DNA of 64,000 bases from Asterias amurensis (GCF_032118995.1 NC_092659.1:10209177-10273176), one strand, 5' to 3'. Positions 13,101 to 22,812 are shown, counted from the first letter of the stretch. The notes: generated from the letters alone by a model not told the origin. Numbers and translations are program-made.

Positions 13101-16100
13101 CGCTTACGATCGCGATTCCCCGCTTATACGTGCAAGCGCCGAATTTCTGCGCTAGCCTTGTAAGCATAGAATGCCTAGTAACGTGGTGTACGCAAGCCCA
13201 GAAGCCCAAATTCGCCGCTAACCCATGAAATACGCTTGCCGTAAGCACAGAATTCCCTGCTTCTGTAAGCACCGATTCTGTGCTAAGCAGAGCCATGAAA
13301 TTGGGCCCAGATGATCAATGATCACATTAATTGCCCGTTTGGCGTTCCATACACTACGACGTGTACGCAACCCCCCGCTTGTTTGCGTCTTTTATAAAAA
13401 CAACGATAATTCACGATCACTTGCACTGACAACCTTACAGTGCCCTTAGACACAATAGCTTACATATGCATGTACATAGCACAGTACACTTTCTATAGAT
13501 CGACTTAGACGCACGTTATTATGTCACAGCCTTTATTGTCGGAGGTGAATTGTTCAGCCCTATATACTGCATGCACTCACGTATGACTTTGTAGGTCTAA
13601 ACTGTAGACTCATGTAACCATTGCCTATCGCAAGTTGTTGAACTTTAGCAGAACATTTCAACTGAGTTTTCACCGCTGCTGAAAGATGGACTCCACAGGT
13701 TAGATTTAATCTTGGAAAAGTTTCCGTATGGCGCCACCACTTTTTCATTCGAAATAAAATAATATAGTATCTAATTTACCTGATTGAAATATCCCTTTTT
13801 GTAAAAATGAGTGAAAAAGTGGTGGCGCCATACGGAAAGTTATCCTTAATCTTAATCATGGCTGTATGTATTTGAAGGAATCATGACTGTATGTATTTGA
13901 AGGACTCGTGTGTATGTAGTAATACGTAGAATCGTGATGTTTAAAGTATTGTAACCACAGACATAGAACCTTTATGTCTTTGTAACCTGGGACTCTAAAA
14001 CAAAATGCAGCTTTGGGGGCGGGGCAGAGGGGGAGCCAAAGCCAAAAGGGGTTCACCATTTTATTTATTGGCACAGTGTCCTTTGACGGATTCACAAGAC
14101 CCGAGCACTGACGTTAAATTTCATTTGATTGTCACAACTTTTACAAGTTTCCCACATAGTTTTCCTCCGAAGTTGGCAAATGTTAAAAACAAATTCTACG
14201 ACTCTCTTGTTCTACCTCTGTTTCCCCATAGTTAAGTTAGGTTTCTTGGCTGAGATATAACCCCAACCAATGGCACCGCATGGACTCCTCCAAAGCTGCA
14301 AGGAGGGTAGTTACAGTCTTGGAATGTCAGGGTCACTGAGGTCAAATTTAGTTTGGCGATTTACTCATTCAGTATCATGGAATAAGGACCCCGACCCCAT
14401 GGTATCATCATGGAGCTAATAAAAGGACAAACAAAATCGTTGTTAGTGATTTAAAGTGGTGTAGAAAAAAGCACTGTGTTTTATTTTGATCCTTTTGGCC
14501 TTGAGCTCAAGTGCAATTTTGTATTGACGGATACTTTGCAGTTCGCCCCTGTACGATGAATTTCAAACGTGAACACAGCACTGAATTTTAAACTTTGACT
14601 GGTTCAAAAATGCCTTTTTTATTTACAGACTCATTTATTTTTTATGTCTGATAAAGTCATGTGCTCTATCAAATTGGTATCAAATGAAATGACTATTTAC
14701 ACAATTCTATAGACTTGGGCCCCAAAAGGTACAGTAAGATTTTTGGAGACTCTCTGAAGAATTGAAGTAAAAACAAATACATTGACTGCGCAGTCGACTC
14801 AGGGTCATTTTTAATCTCAGAAGTTCCAATTTCAAAATGTATAGGGGGTTGAGGCAGGGACTTACTTGTTCCACCACTGGCGAAATTGGAAGATTAGTAA
14901 ATCTTAAAAAATATATTCCTCTCTTGCAAAATCGCAATTTAGGTACAATTTATATTTTGTATACGCCCTTTATAATGTCGACTTACTCAGTTAACTCTGC
15001 AGTATTGAATTGAAGTTCATGGTTAAAGGATTTTGGTACTTTATGTAACACAAAACACAATGTCCAAAGATTTGCAATGTCCAAAGATTTACATTAAACT
15101 TACACCGTTTGAAGATAATTAGAAAGCTTCCCTGAAAATATTACTTGCTGAGGTGCTGATTTTTTTAAATGAGTAAAACAATGTCATGAAAATACGTTTT
15201 TACATGCTAAAATGGTTTTCGTCTCATGATCACTGAGACAAAAAATATTGCAATGACAATAATTTACTCATTTCTTAAAAACTACAGCACCTCAGCAAGT
15301 AATAGTTTCAGGGAAGCTTTCTACTGTCATTATCTTCATCAAACTGTGTACCAGTAAGTTTAATGTAAATCTGTGCTTTTTGTCCTACAAAAATGTGCAT
15401 AGACCTTATGTGCAGCTTTGCACTTCAACACTGTCAAACGTTATCGATTATAGTCAAGTGTGCAGGACCGACGGGTTTTCCTGCCCTCCATTTTGCTTAT
15501 CGTTTTCACATAATATTTCAAGTTTACAAACATCAAGGTCGCTGTGTGAAGCAATAGGCCTAGCCCTATACATGTATGGGCATAAAGAAATCGGAAACGG
15601 GATCGACAAATTATGACTTCTGTTAATTCATAAATGAGGTAAATGACGTGTATGTGGCGTTCTTTCTTTTCTCAGGGTCCCTTTAAATGCTACCGTAGGT
15701 TTGTGACTTTCATGATTGAATACCAGTGCCATGCGGTACCAGCCTCGACCAGGTTGTTTTGTTTGGTAGCACGTAGCACCTTTGTGACCCCGGAAATATG
15801 TGCCATACAATAAAATGGTGCTTTTCTCCAGAAGACGATCAGAGCATACTGATCGAAACGTCGAGATGAAACCAACGGTTCTTTTCAGAACCACCCCAAC
15901 TCATTAGAGATAGTCATTACATGGTGTCACCGCAAACTGTCCATGTAATAAAATGGTTGGTTACAAAATCAAGGTGTAAAGCAGAATAAATGTTATAGAG
16001 AACTGTAGATGGGACAGGCTTGTTGATCATTCCTATGTTCCGTGCGTTTAGTTTGTATTTAGGTAATTAAAGGAACACGTTGCCTTAGATCGGACGAGTT

Positions 16101-19100
16101 GGTCAAAACAAAAGCGTTTGTAACCGTTTTTTATAAAATGCATATGGTTGGAAAGATGTTATAAAAGTAGAATACAATGATTCACACAAGTTTGCCTCAA
16201 AATTGCGTGGTTTTCCTTCTACTGTGCGAACTAACATGGTCGGCCTTTTATGGGAGTCAAAATTTTGACCCCCATAAATGGCCGACGTGTTAGTCGACGA
16301 GGTAAAAGGAAAACCACGCAATTTCGAGGCATGTTTGTGTGGATCATTGTATTCTACTTTTACAACATCTTTCTACCCATATGCATTTTATAACAAACGG
16401 TTACAAACGCTTTTCAAAGACCAACTCGACCGATCCAAGGCAACGTGTTCCTTTAATATATTGATTTCCAAGAAATGTTATTTTCAACAAACACTCAAAG
16501 ATACCTGACACACTCAATTACGAAGGAGAGGCATTATCAAACATAACGATTCTCGGAAGTAAATTACTGGAATGATTTCACAATATTTTTAGGATTGTTT
16601 ATACCAAACGTATACCTTTCCCAAACCACCGGGTTGTGTATCGCATGCGATACATGATATAACTTCCCTCACCTTACTGGATTGTGATGCTCAGTTTATC
16701 CCACATGTCGTGGTTATTCATGTGGGACAGCGAAAAATGCAATTCGATGCTCGAAATGCATGTTTCTTTACTCTTCGTTTTGCACTGTCAGCACAGATGC
16801 CCAGTCCCGATCGAACGAAAATGGATTATTCCTTGACCAGGTGGGCTATTAAAATATATTTTGCGTCCGTACGGTTTTTGTGCCTTCCGAATGTAGGCCC
16901 ACAACCAGTTAAATTTTGCCGGTAAACTTTACTTTAAATAAAGGGGAAAAACGTGTTTATGAACTGTGCATTTAGTTATCTATTGTCTGTTTTCCATGTA
17001 GACTCCCATATACTTTGGACTCACTGCCTGGACATTTCTATAGGTAATAACGCCCCCCCCCCCCCAAAAAAAAAAAAAAAAAAAAAAAAAACACCCCGTC
17101 GATGGGAAGTGACCCATTCTTATGAATTCTACGGGGGAACAATAAAAAATACACTTTCAATAAATATTTCTACGATATGTGAAAACACGTACAATTTCGC
17201 ACGTAGGCCCCTACTGGTAGTAATAAATCAAGATCAAATGATTCGTGGGCACTGTATGCACTGACACTGAATATGGTTGTAAGTGTTGTGTTGTGTTGTT
17301 TTGACTCAATTCGGGTCAGATAAGTCATGCTGACTCGGTATGGCATTAATTGGAACATTCTTCCAGTATTGTGACGTGGAACAGAGGGCACAGCGCATTA
17401 CAGACCTGCCAACCTGTACGCATTTTGTGTACCATGCACGCATTTTCACCCTTGAGTACGGTGGTACGAGATATTCTGCAGAACGTACGCAAAAAGCTAA
17501 ATCTATATCGCGGTGTTTTAAAACTGCAGCACGAACGGACAATTTTGTTCTCAATTTAATCAACTGTTATTCGTTCGACCCCAAGTGCAAAAACAACAGA
17601 TCAAAAACACCCCATACACCCCACATTTGAGTGATCATTATGCGCTTCGATAAAAAAGAGGTTGTGCTTAGAACTATTTTTTTAATTCTTACTCCCGCTG
17701 GAAAACTAATAAACCAATGCGTAACAGAAGGGGTGGGAATGGTGCATACCAGTTCGGTCAACCTGGTATAGTACATGTACAGCCTTATGCATGGATGTAC
17801 ATGTACATGTACGTGCACACAACGCACGTGTTCGGCTCGAATTCGTTCGCGTCGCCGTGTGTTTATACTATGCAACATGGACGCCGATCGAAGGCGAAGT
17901 GTCAGTGATGGGGGAAAAAGTACTCCTCCACCCGGAATAAAAAGAATGCATGCTCCGAAGAAGTTTCTTCCTCAACGTGGAAAATAATGCATTTTGCACA
18001 GTGCACGTGTGCAGTCGGCAGTGCACACACTTTGACATTTAGACATCTCAAAGAGCGGCAGCAGTTTAGGTCAGGAGGTAGCATTCATGTTATTATTTAC
18101 GTCACGATTTTTTCCCAACTCCCGAGAATTTGGGGAGAATAATGGGAATTTGATGGCCTGTAATCTTTGTATAAGCCTGATAAGGGAAACAAATGATGAA
18201 TTGAAGCATGCCTGAATTGAAGTGGAACTGGAAAACTCTACGGTGGGCTTTCGTTTGTCCGTTTACCGGGCAACCAAAGATGGATACCAAGTTATAATAT
18301 TTGCATTCCGAGTTTAAGTTACTAATAATGTAGGAACATTGTTCAACAGAGCTTGTCAATGAAATTAATATATGTTATGGATCAGAAATGTGTCAAAATG
18401 GGCTCACCGCCCGTAGGGAAACCCCTGGCAATTTTTTTTTTTGATATAAAAAAAATAAAATAAAACTTTTTGCCCCTTCACTCCTCCTTCAGTTTTAAAT
18501 CCTTGATCTAGGCATTTTGAACATGGTTCCAGCAGTCAACTGGTGATTTCTTTTTCATTTTTTTTTTCAGACTGTTGAGGTCACGAGCACTAAAAGTCAG
18601 AAAAGGCCACATCAACCACCCCTAAAATAACCACTGATATCATGATACAACTTTTTTTTTATGAAGTAGCCTGTATTTTGTGTGAATATGATATATAATT
18701 ACATTAAATGAATGGTTCATCTAAAATGAAGTGGTCCATGGTTTTTGCTGACTGACCGTAAGCATTGTGCCATATGTCGTTGTGCACTGGGCGATCATGT
18801 TTATGCCGCTGCAATAATGTGGTTCTCAAAAAAAAATTACAAGGTTGGCAGGTCTGCATTATATCTTGGCAATGTTCGGTCTTTGTTTAATGGAGGAGGA
18901 GTAACTAAAGAGGAATTTGTGTATCCACATCTAAGTGTGTGAACAATTTCAACATTATTGAGAAATGTCACATTTTCAATCCTTTATTGCAGGCAACGGA
19001 ACATACAACATAGATGAGTATTTTGAGGATACCCACTCGAACACAACGTGGAATTTTCAGCCACAACGCTGGAGATGGAATGTTGCTGTTTCTTTGTGCT

Positions 19101-20965
19101 TGGCAGTCGTTGGTATCGCCGCAAATGTTGCTCTTTTGCTGGTAATTCAGGAAACCCTAAGCCCGGTTCATACTTCCTGTAAATGCTAATTATGCGAAGC
19201 AATTGTTGGCTGCCCTCGCAGCAAATATTCGCAGGGGTTGCCCTAAATGTTCGGCAAACTATTTTGTACGAATTTGTGCCGTAAATCACAATCATTCACA
19301 TTTGCATTCGCAGAAAGTATGAACGCGCTTCAGTAATCTGCCATTGTGCTTCGTCTTCATTATTATTGTCTGACAGTGATCTTGTTAAGATTTAGGTGTT
19401 TGAACTATTTCCCGCCTAGCGAAGACTCATTGAAGTACAAGTGCCTCAGAATAACTCTGGAAACCAGTCCGTGTTGACGTATTCAACAAGGGCTATATGA
19501 AGGTTATTGTTCCTGTGCATTTCCCATTGCCCTGTTTTGATCATTTTATGTAGTGTGTGACGTCACAGTGTTGCTTTGATGGCGCGCAAAGGGCGCTTTT
19601 CGTAGAAATGGAACTTGACATATTGTGATTGTTTGCCGAGCGTGACAGTAATAATCAAAATGCGTGTGTTTTGATTGTTTTTGTTTTTTGTTTTTTACAT
19701 TATGAGAACCATTTTGTTACTCGGTTAGATGTAATCATAACAAGTCCTACTTTACACAACGATAAAACAAGTTAAATTCGTTCGAACTTTGACATTACCG
19801 TATAGGCTACATGTATAATTATAAGGTCAAAATGTAGTTGCATAATAGCCTACTCATCTTGAAATCCAGTGTTGAACCAACAGTTTTAAAAATATTAAGA
19901 GGCTGCACTGTAATCATAATATTTCAAACAAGCCGTGTGGTATAACCCACACTCTCCATGCCACTGTATGGCATTAACGGTGATTGGTAAACGTATTAAG
20001 CTGGGTTGTATAAATTGTGTTCTTGTATTATTATTCTTTAGGTGATTTTGCTGATCCCTCGTTTGCGTACAACCTCCAACATCTTGGTAGTAAACCTCGC
20101 AATCGCAGATATTATGATGTTCGTATTTTCTGTCCCTATGTCAACAATGATGTGGATGTTCGTGAGCTTCCCAGAAGGAACAGCAGGAATAATCATATGT
20201 AAGCTCATGGGTGGAGCTTGGGTATTGAGCCAGGTGTTATGTGCAACATCTTTGACTGCAGTAAGCATAGAGCGTTTTTGTACCTTGAAGTGGCGTATCC
20301 AAATGAAACGCACCGTTGCCATCTTGGTGACGGTCTGGATGGTTGGTCTTTGCTTTACTGTACCTTTGTGGGTATTTGTTACATTAGATGTTTATACTGG
20401 TTCAGATGGTGGGTCTTTGTACTTTTGCCGTCTGCTTCCCCCAAACCGATTGGCCATCGCTGCCTTTTCGACTTCATACACAATATTGACGTACGTCTTG
20501 CCAGTCTTGATTATCATCATTTGCTACGTAGGAATGGCGCAAGTTTTAGTGTGCAGAAAATCGAGTGGTGAATCTGTGGAGGCAATCCGAGCCCGTCGTC
20601 GTCTGGCTGTGGTAGTACTTGTCTTGGCTGTTGCGTTTATTGTTTTCTGGTTTCCCTACCATTTTATAAATATGTTTTTTCTGTATGCTTCTGTGAATAC
20701 TTTGGTATCATTGCCTTTTGAGTTCTACTTACGTCTAATGGAGATAGCCCACGTGCTAATATATGTCAACTCGTGCCTTAATCCATTTGTTGTCTTCCTC
20801 ATCAGTGGCGTTCATCGTAAACCTTTACACGATTTCCTGTGCTGTCGTAAACGTTGTGGTAGGCAGACTGCCACACGTAAAGTTGACGGTCGTTACGCAC
20901 CTGTACCTGACGGCGTATATACTGAGACTGTGTTTAGTACAAACATGGTTGGGGACAGGGAGTGA
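7040..20965 (+). CDS. YWTD beta-propeller fused to rhodopsin-type GPCR (7 exons)
   Basis: Proposed spliced CDS: 7040-7118, 7744-7971, 8448-8613, 10511-10638, 12527-12787, 18993-19141, 20042-20965; 1935 nt, 644 residues. Every junction has AG/GT borders and phases close (1,1,2,1,1,0). Order: signal peptide (residues 1-26), six LDL-receptor class B blades (27-287; motifs YWTE, FWTD, YWTC, YWCD, LWTD), a short linker with two N-glycosylation sites (NGT, NTT), then seven membrane helices (about 318-595) and a cysteine-rich tail. YWTD propellers normally lie in LDLR/LRP-type single-pass receptors and are followed by an EGF module; here the propeller runs into TM1. This suggests a plasma-membrane receptor with a propeller ligand-binding head. 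The weak point is the 6.2-kb intron 12788-18992: the two halves could be neighbouring genes, and an in-frame ATG at 18965 could start the receptor half alone. Confidence 0.68.
7744..7971 (+). CDS. Receptor exon 2: propeller blades 1-2
   Basis: The exon is 228 nt, phase 1 to phase 1. It encodes DFLLVADYGNSTIYVGSL, then EGPVAVEYDPIHRMVYWTES and IKRAKLDGS. This is the standard class B pattern: a hydrophobic strand, YWTD-like motif, I-x-R and L-D-G. Donor GTAAGT at 7972. Confidence 0.9.
8262..8405 (+). mobile_element. tRNA-derived SINE
   Basis: A-box-like TAGTCTAGTTGGTAAGAC and B box GGGTTCGAATCC. The tail GATATTTATTTCACACGATT-CGGGGAAGTACTGAGTAAAC is not a tRNA 3' half. Same family at 22918-23062 (minus) and 45664-45790 (5' truncated). 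In receptor intron 2. Confidence 0.75.
8448..8613 (+). CDS. Receptor exon 3: propeller blade 3
   Basis: Encodes PEGLALDPQEQLMFWTDTS, RIERSLTDGSERR and TLPRDIVADSLGR, a full class B blade. Enters in phase 1 after AATGCAG and leaves in phase 2 at GTACCG. The exon lies just after a tRNA-derived SINE in the preceding intron. Confidence 0.9.
8773..9053 (-). mobile_element. TTAA MITE copy, shortened
   Basis: TTAAAGATACTGGACAC to GTGTCCAGTGCCTTTAA; 281 bp. In receptor intron 3. Confidence 0.8.
9120..9445 (-). mobile_element. SINE body, diverged
   Basis: Shares GGGTTCTTTTACGTGCATAC, ACTTTACGTCCCATCCGAAG and GTCAAGTGTCACGACC with the 51112-51372 copy. Confidence 0.55.
9675..10031 (+). mobile_element. 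TTAA MITE copy
   Basis: TTAAAGACACTATAGGTAAT at left; right end stops at GTGTCCAGG where another foldback (10030-10198) begins. Confidence 0.75.
10030..10198. mobile_element. Foldback (TTGATTTCACAAAGAG family)
   Basis: GGTTGATTTCACAAAGAGTT at left, GAGTTTTGTGAAATCGACGG at right; interior of repeated AGGACGAGT/ACTCGTCCT blocks able to fold back. Confidence 0.7.
10197..10330 (-). mobile_element. TTAA MITE fragment
   Basis: CCTGGACACCTTTGGTAATT then GTCAAAGACCTGTAGGCC; only one end remains. Confidence 0.65.
10511..10638 (+). CDS. Receptor exon 4: propeller blade 4
   Basis: Encodes HIYWTCWGNNAKIERADYNG and WKPNGIALDVRG. Acceptor TTGCACAG ends at 10510; donor GTATGG at 10639; phase 2 in, phase 1 out. 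The YWT-C variant is unusual, since the usual fourth residue is Asp. Confidence 0.9.
11052..12482. mobile_element. 1.4-kb foldback element with nested hAT-like element
   Basis: Ends TAGACCGATCGCGCTACCAA and TTGGTAGCGCAATCGGTCTA; arms pair for about 60 bp (ACGTGA, CCTGAGAT, GGGTA). Contains the 11729-12410 element. In receptor intron 4, ending 44 bp before exon 5. Confidence 0.75.
11729..12410. mobile_element. hAT-like element, complete ends
   Basis: TAGCCTTGCTCAAGGCAGTC at left, GACTGCCTTGAGCAAGGCTA at right, 682 bp. Flanks both contain CAGTAC, consistent with a slightly decayed 8-bp duplication. Interior has GTATAC/ACCCACCC repeats and a G12 run. Related pieces: 24850-25231 and 40526-41190. 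Confidence 0.8.
12527..12787 (+). CDS. Receptor exon 5: propeller blades 5-6
   Basis: The exon is 261 nt, phase 1 to 1. It encodes GGCLYWCDAGTRTLEAVDLS, then SYLLWTDWNAATILRMNL, and ends GMHVYAVPG. In LDLR-type propellers a G-M-x-V-Y segment closes blade 6 and is followed by an EGF module. Here I see no EGF exon downstream; the next phase-compatible exon is the TM1 exon at 18993. Confidence 0.9.
13062..13310. mobile_element. GGGCCC foldback
   Basis: GGGCCCAATTTCATGGCTCT at left and AGAGCCATGAAATTGGGCCC at right, perfect 20-bp inverted ends; interior of GCTTACG/CGTAAGC-like blocks. Confidence 0.85.
13711..13845. mobile_element. Foldback, GGCGCCACCAC family
   Basis: TTTCCGTATGGCGCCACCAC at 13715 and GTGGTGGCGCCATACGGAAA at right; arms of about 33 bp around an AT-rich loop. 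Confidence 0.85.
15023..15395. mobile_element. TTAA foldback, third family
   Basis: TTAAAGGATTTTGGTAC start. Long arms pair: GAAAGCTTCCCTGAAAATAT against ATAGTTTCAGGGAAGCTTTC, and ACTTGCTGAGGTGCTG against CAGCACCTCAGCAAGT. Right terminus decayed. Confidence 0.75.
15820..15955 (+). mobile_element. Penelope-like repeat fragment with histone-type stem-loop
   Basis: Contains GACGATCAGAGCATACTGAT-CGAAACGTCG, a hairpin followed by CGAAACGTC as found at Penelope-like element ends (hammerhead-like; recalled). Then GGTTCTTTTCAGAACC followed by ACC, which fits the histone stem-loop consensus, and ACATGGTGTCACCGCAAACT. Confidence 0.45.
16067..16456. mobile_element. TTAA foldback, near-perfect 390-bp palindrome
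   Basis: TTAAAGGAACACGTTGCCTT ... AAGGCAACGTGTTCCTTTAA with matching arms throughout; centre at CAAAATTTTG (16259). Confidence 0.9.
17051..17091. repeat. C14/A26 homopolymer pair
   Basis: Runs of C then A directly joined. Length is unlikely to be exact in the assembly. Similar runs: A16 near 1201, C17 near 1903, G12 near 11991, G11 near 40766. Confidence 0.8.
17401..18856. mobile_element. DNA transposon, 1.46 kb, non-autonomous
   Basis: Ends CAGACCTGCCAACC and GGTTGGCAGGTCTG with CATTA directly on both sides (5-bp duplication). Contains a short open stretch at 17874-17987 (MDADRRRSVSDGGKSTPPPG and IKRMHAPKKFLPQRGK) that may be the N-terminus of a lost transposase-type protein. In receptor intron 5. 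Confidence 0.65.
18993..19141 (+). CDS. Receptor exon 6: linker and first half of TM1
   Basis: Acceptor ATTTTCAATCCTTTATTGCAG ends at 18992. Entry in phase 1 matches exon 5; exit in phase 0 matches exon 7. Encodes GNGTYNIDEYFED, HSNTTWNF and then the start of TM1, VAVSLCLAVVGIAANVALLL, which carries the conserved TM1 Asn. An ATG at 18965 lies in frame upstream (MSHFQSFIA), so this exon could instead be a first exon; that reading would give no signal peptide. Confidence 0.8.
19158..19325. mobile_element. Foldback, GGTTCATACTTCCTG family
   Basis: AAGCCCGGTTCATACTTCCT at left and CGCAGAAAGTATGAACGCGC at right. Related diverged copies near 23240-23370 and 56806-57000, and a single end at 37838. 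In receptor intron 6, just after the exon 6 donor. Confidence 0.65.
20042..20965 (+). CDS. Receptor exon 7: TM1-TM7 and C-terminal tail
   Basis: The exon is 924 nt including the stop, preceded by TTATTCTTTAG. It starts VILLIPRLRTTSNILVVNLA and completes TM1. Class A landmarks: LAIAD in TM2 (Asp at residue 360), Cys 390 before TM3 and Cys 466 in the second outer loop, ERF (414-416) for DRY, Trp in TM4 (VTVWMVG), Pro and Tyr in TM5, FWFPYHF (539-545) for CWxP, and NSCLNPFVVF in TM7, where the NPxxY Tyr is Val. The tail has CCRKRC, a likely palmitoylation site. Overall it resembles invertebrate neuropeptide receptors of the galanin/allatostatin/TRH-receptor type; I cannot place it more closely. 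All of TM2-TM7 lies in one exon. Confidence 0.92.
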   Translation: MILLIPRLRTTSNILVVNLAIADIMMFVFSVPMSTMMWMFVSFPEGTAGIIICKLMGGAWVLSQVLCATSLTAVSIERFCTLKWRIQMKRTVAILVTVWMVGLCFTVPLWVFVTLDVYTGSDGGSLYFCRLLPPNRLAIAAFSTSYTILTYVLPVLIIIICYVGMAQVLVCRKSSGESVEAIRARRRLAVVVLVLAVAFIVFWFPYHFINMFFLYASVNTLVSLPFEFYLRLMEIAHVLIYVNSCLNPFVVFLISGVHRKPLHDFLCCRKRCGRQTATRKVDGRYAPVPDGVYTETVFSTNMVGDRE

Positions 20966-22039
20966 TTTGTATAATATATTCCACGGCCAAAAAGTTGTAT
21001 GTGCTGTTGGGTTTTTGCTGTTGTGTTGTCTGTCTGGGAGCTGCAAGATTAACTAAATAAGCACTCGCTTCTAAAGCAATGCTGAAGGAAATCACAGCAG
21101 GTTCAGTTTTTGCATTTACATGTGTAATGATTAATCTCTGATTGAGACTGTGTAGAGACTGAAATTAAAAAAATGTCTCTTCATCTAGACAGCCTTGACC
21201 GTAAGGCAGTGGCGTAACTGGGGCGGGGTTCACCTCCCCCTTGGACTTTTTATATTAAAACGTACACTTTGATTAAAAACAAGATATTTAACATTTTAAA
21301 ATAGTATTTCATATAATTATAATGTCAATGTTTTTAACACTATTTTATTTCATTACAAGCCGAGTGTACTGTAATTATAGAGCATTCTTTACTTGAACAA
21401 ACCGTGTTACAAATCAGTTCATAGATTTGATGTGCTACAGTTTGTTGCCCTTACACGATGAGTGTACAATTTTCCCAAGTTCTGAGGGGAAAATATATAA
21501 CTCATATAATAATGTTGGTGCTCAATAATTTCCGTGTCATTTCCTTGAGGTGTCTTGTTGTTTATTACGCGCTCCATATTCTATAGACGTTGAGAGCATT
21601 GTGTAATTATGGCACTAACTTTCACGCCTTTTACACAAGCCCAGTGAATACACACAACAGGCATGGGGGGTTTCGTCCACCCATTGCAAAAGGCTTTGGG
21701 TTTTTGTATGTGTGGGATTTAGACGAATTTGTCAATATCTTTGTTTGGGTTGCCAATCAGAAGCCTATAGTCAGGGATCCACACCCGAGTTCAAAATTAC
21801 TACACAATATATTTACATGTACATGTATATTGTGTACGGTTGCTTATAAGCAACCGTAGAGGGATATCCATATTAATGCACGTACATGTATAAGGGGACG
21901 CGACTTATATACATTTCAAATAAGCACATAGTACATTTTCGATTGATATTGGGTGAACCGTGGAGTATAGCTCCACGGTAAATCACAATGGCTTCAGTTG
22001 CCTCTGCGACCTCTGGATTTACGTGTCAGCGCAGTTGGT
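20966..22039 (+). other. Receptor 3' flank
   Basis: Probable 3' UTR first (ATTAAA-like signal near 21163), then sequence starting CAGTGGCGTAACTGGGG at 21209 that resembles a hAT-type terminus. No further coding. Confidence 0.4.
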
Positions 22040-22258
22040 TTACTATACTTCCTAAAAACAAATATGCTGAAATTTCTTTGGATTGGACTAGGGTGTACTT
22101 TGGAACATTATCTGCAGCAGGATTGAAACTATAAATGATGTTTATACAAATAAAATCAATTTTCTAATTTTCTTTGGCGTTAACTGCAGATAATGTTCTA
22201 AAGTCCACTCCTGCCAGTCTAATCCAAAAAAAATTCAGCATATTGTTTTTATAAAGTA
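22040..22258. mobile_element. Foldback element
   Basis: ATATGCTGAAATTTCTTTGG and AACATTATCTGCAG at left pair with CTGCAGATAATGTT and CCAAAAAAAATTCAGCATAT at right. Confidence 0.7.
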
Positions 22259-22439
22259 GGTCGTTATCCACTTATCATTCGATAGTTCTTAAAACACCAT
22301 CCTTTTTATTCAAATGTAAGAGTTGTTCGTACGTACGCAATTTATTGTATAACTAATGGTTTTAGATTGTGTCTTAATATTAATAACAAAACAATGGTAT
22401 GGTTTATATATACTCTCAACAAACTCATTGTAAGGGAAG

Positions 22440-22812
22440 TTAAACGTTTGGTAATTATTACTGAAAACAAAACAGATATGAACTTAAAAACTGACTTGGT
22501 AGCGAGCCTGAGAGCTCGTAATAGTAAAAAAACATTGTGGGAAACGACTCCCTTTGAAGTATAACATAGTTTTTGAGAAAGAGGTAATTTCTCACTAAAA
22601 CGTTAAAAGACTTCTAGCTAGAAGTCTTTTATTGCTATCTGGAAACACACAAATTTGTCCAACAAGGGTGGGGTTTTTTCAGTTCATCATTTTCACACAA
22701 CTTCGATGGCCAAATTCCACAGGCTTGTTATTTTATGCTTATGTTGAGATACAGCGAATGGGAAGACTGGTCTTTGACAATTACCACTGGTTTAAGAATG
22801 TGTCTAAGAATT
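22440..22812 (+). mobile_element. TTAA MITE copy, diverged
   Basis: TTAAACGTTTGGTAATTATT at left; ends near GGTCTTTGACAATTACCAC. Confidence 0.65.

Larger units (their letters stand above)
12788..18992 (+). other. Receptor intron 5 (6.2 kb), transposon-filled
   Basis: Contains the foldbacks at 13062, 13711, 15023 and 16067, a Penelope-like piece at 15820 and the 17401-18856 transposon. I looked for an EGF-type or other phase 1-1 exon and found none. This interval decides whether propeller and GPCR are one gene. Confidence 0.6.

Noticed and set aside
13022-13296. Open frames with several Cys that might be an EGF-like exon in receptor intron 5
   Set aside because: They lie within the GGGCCC foldback and lack EGF cysteine spacing.
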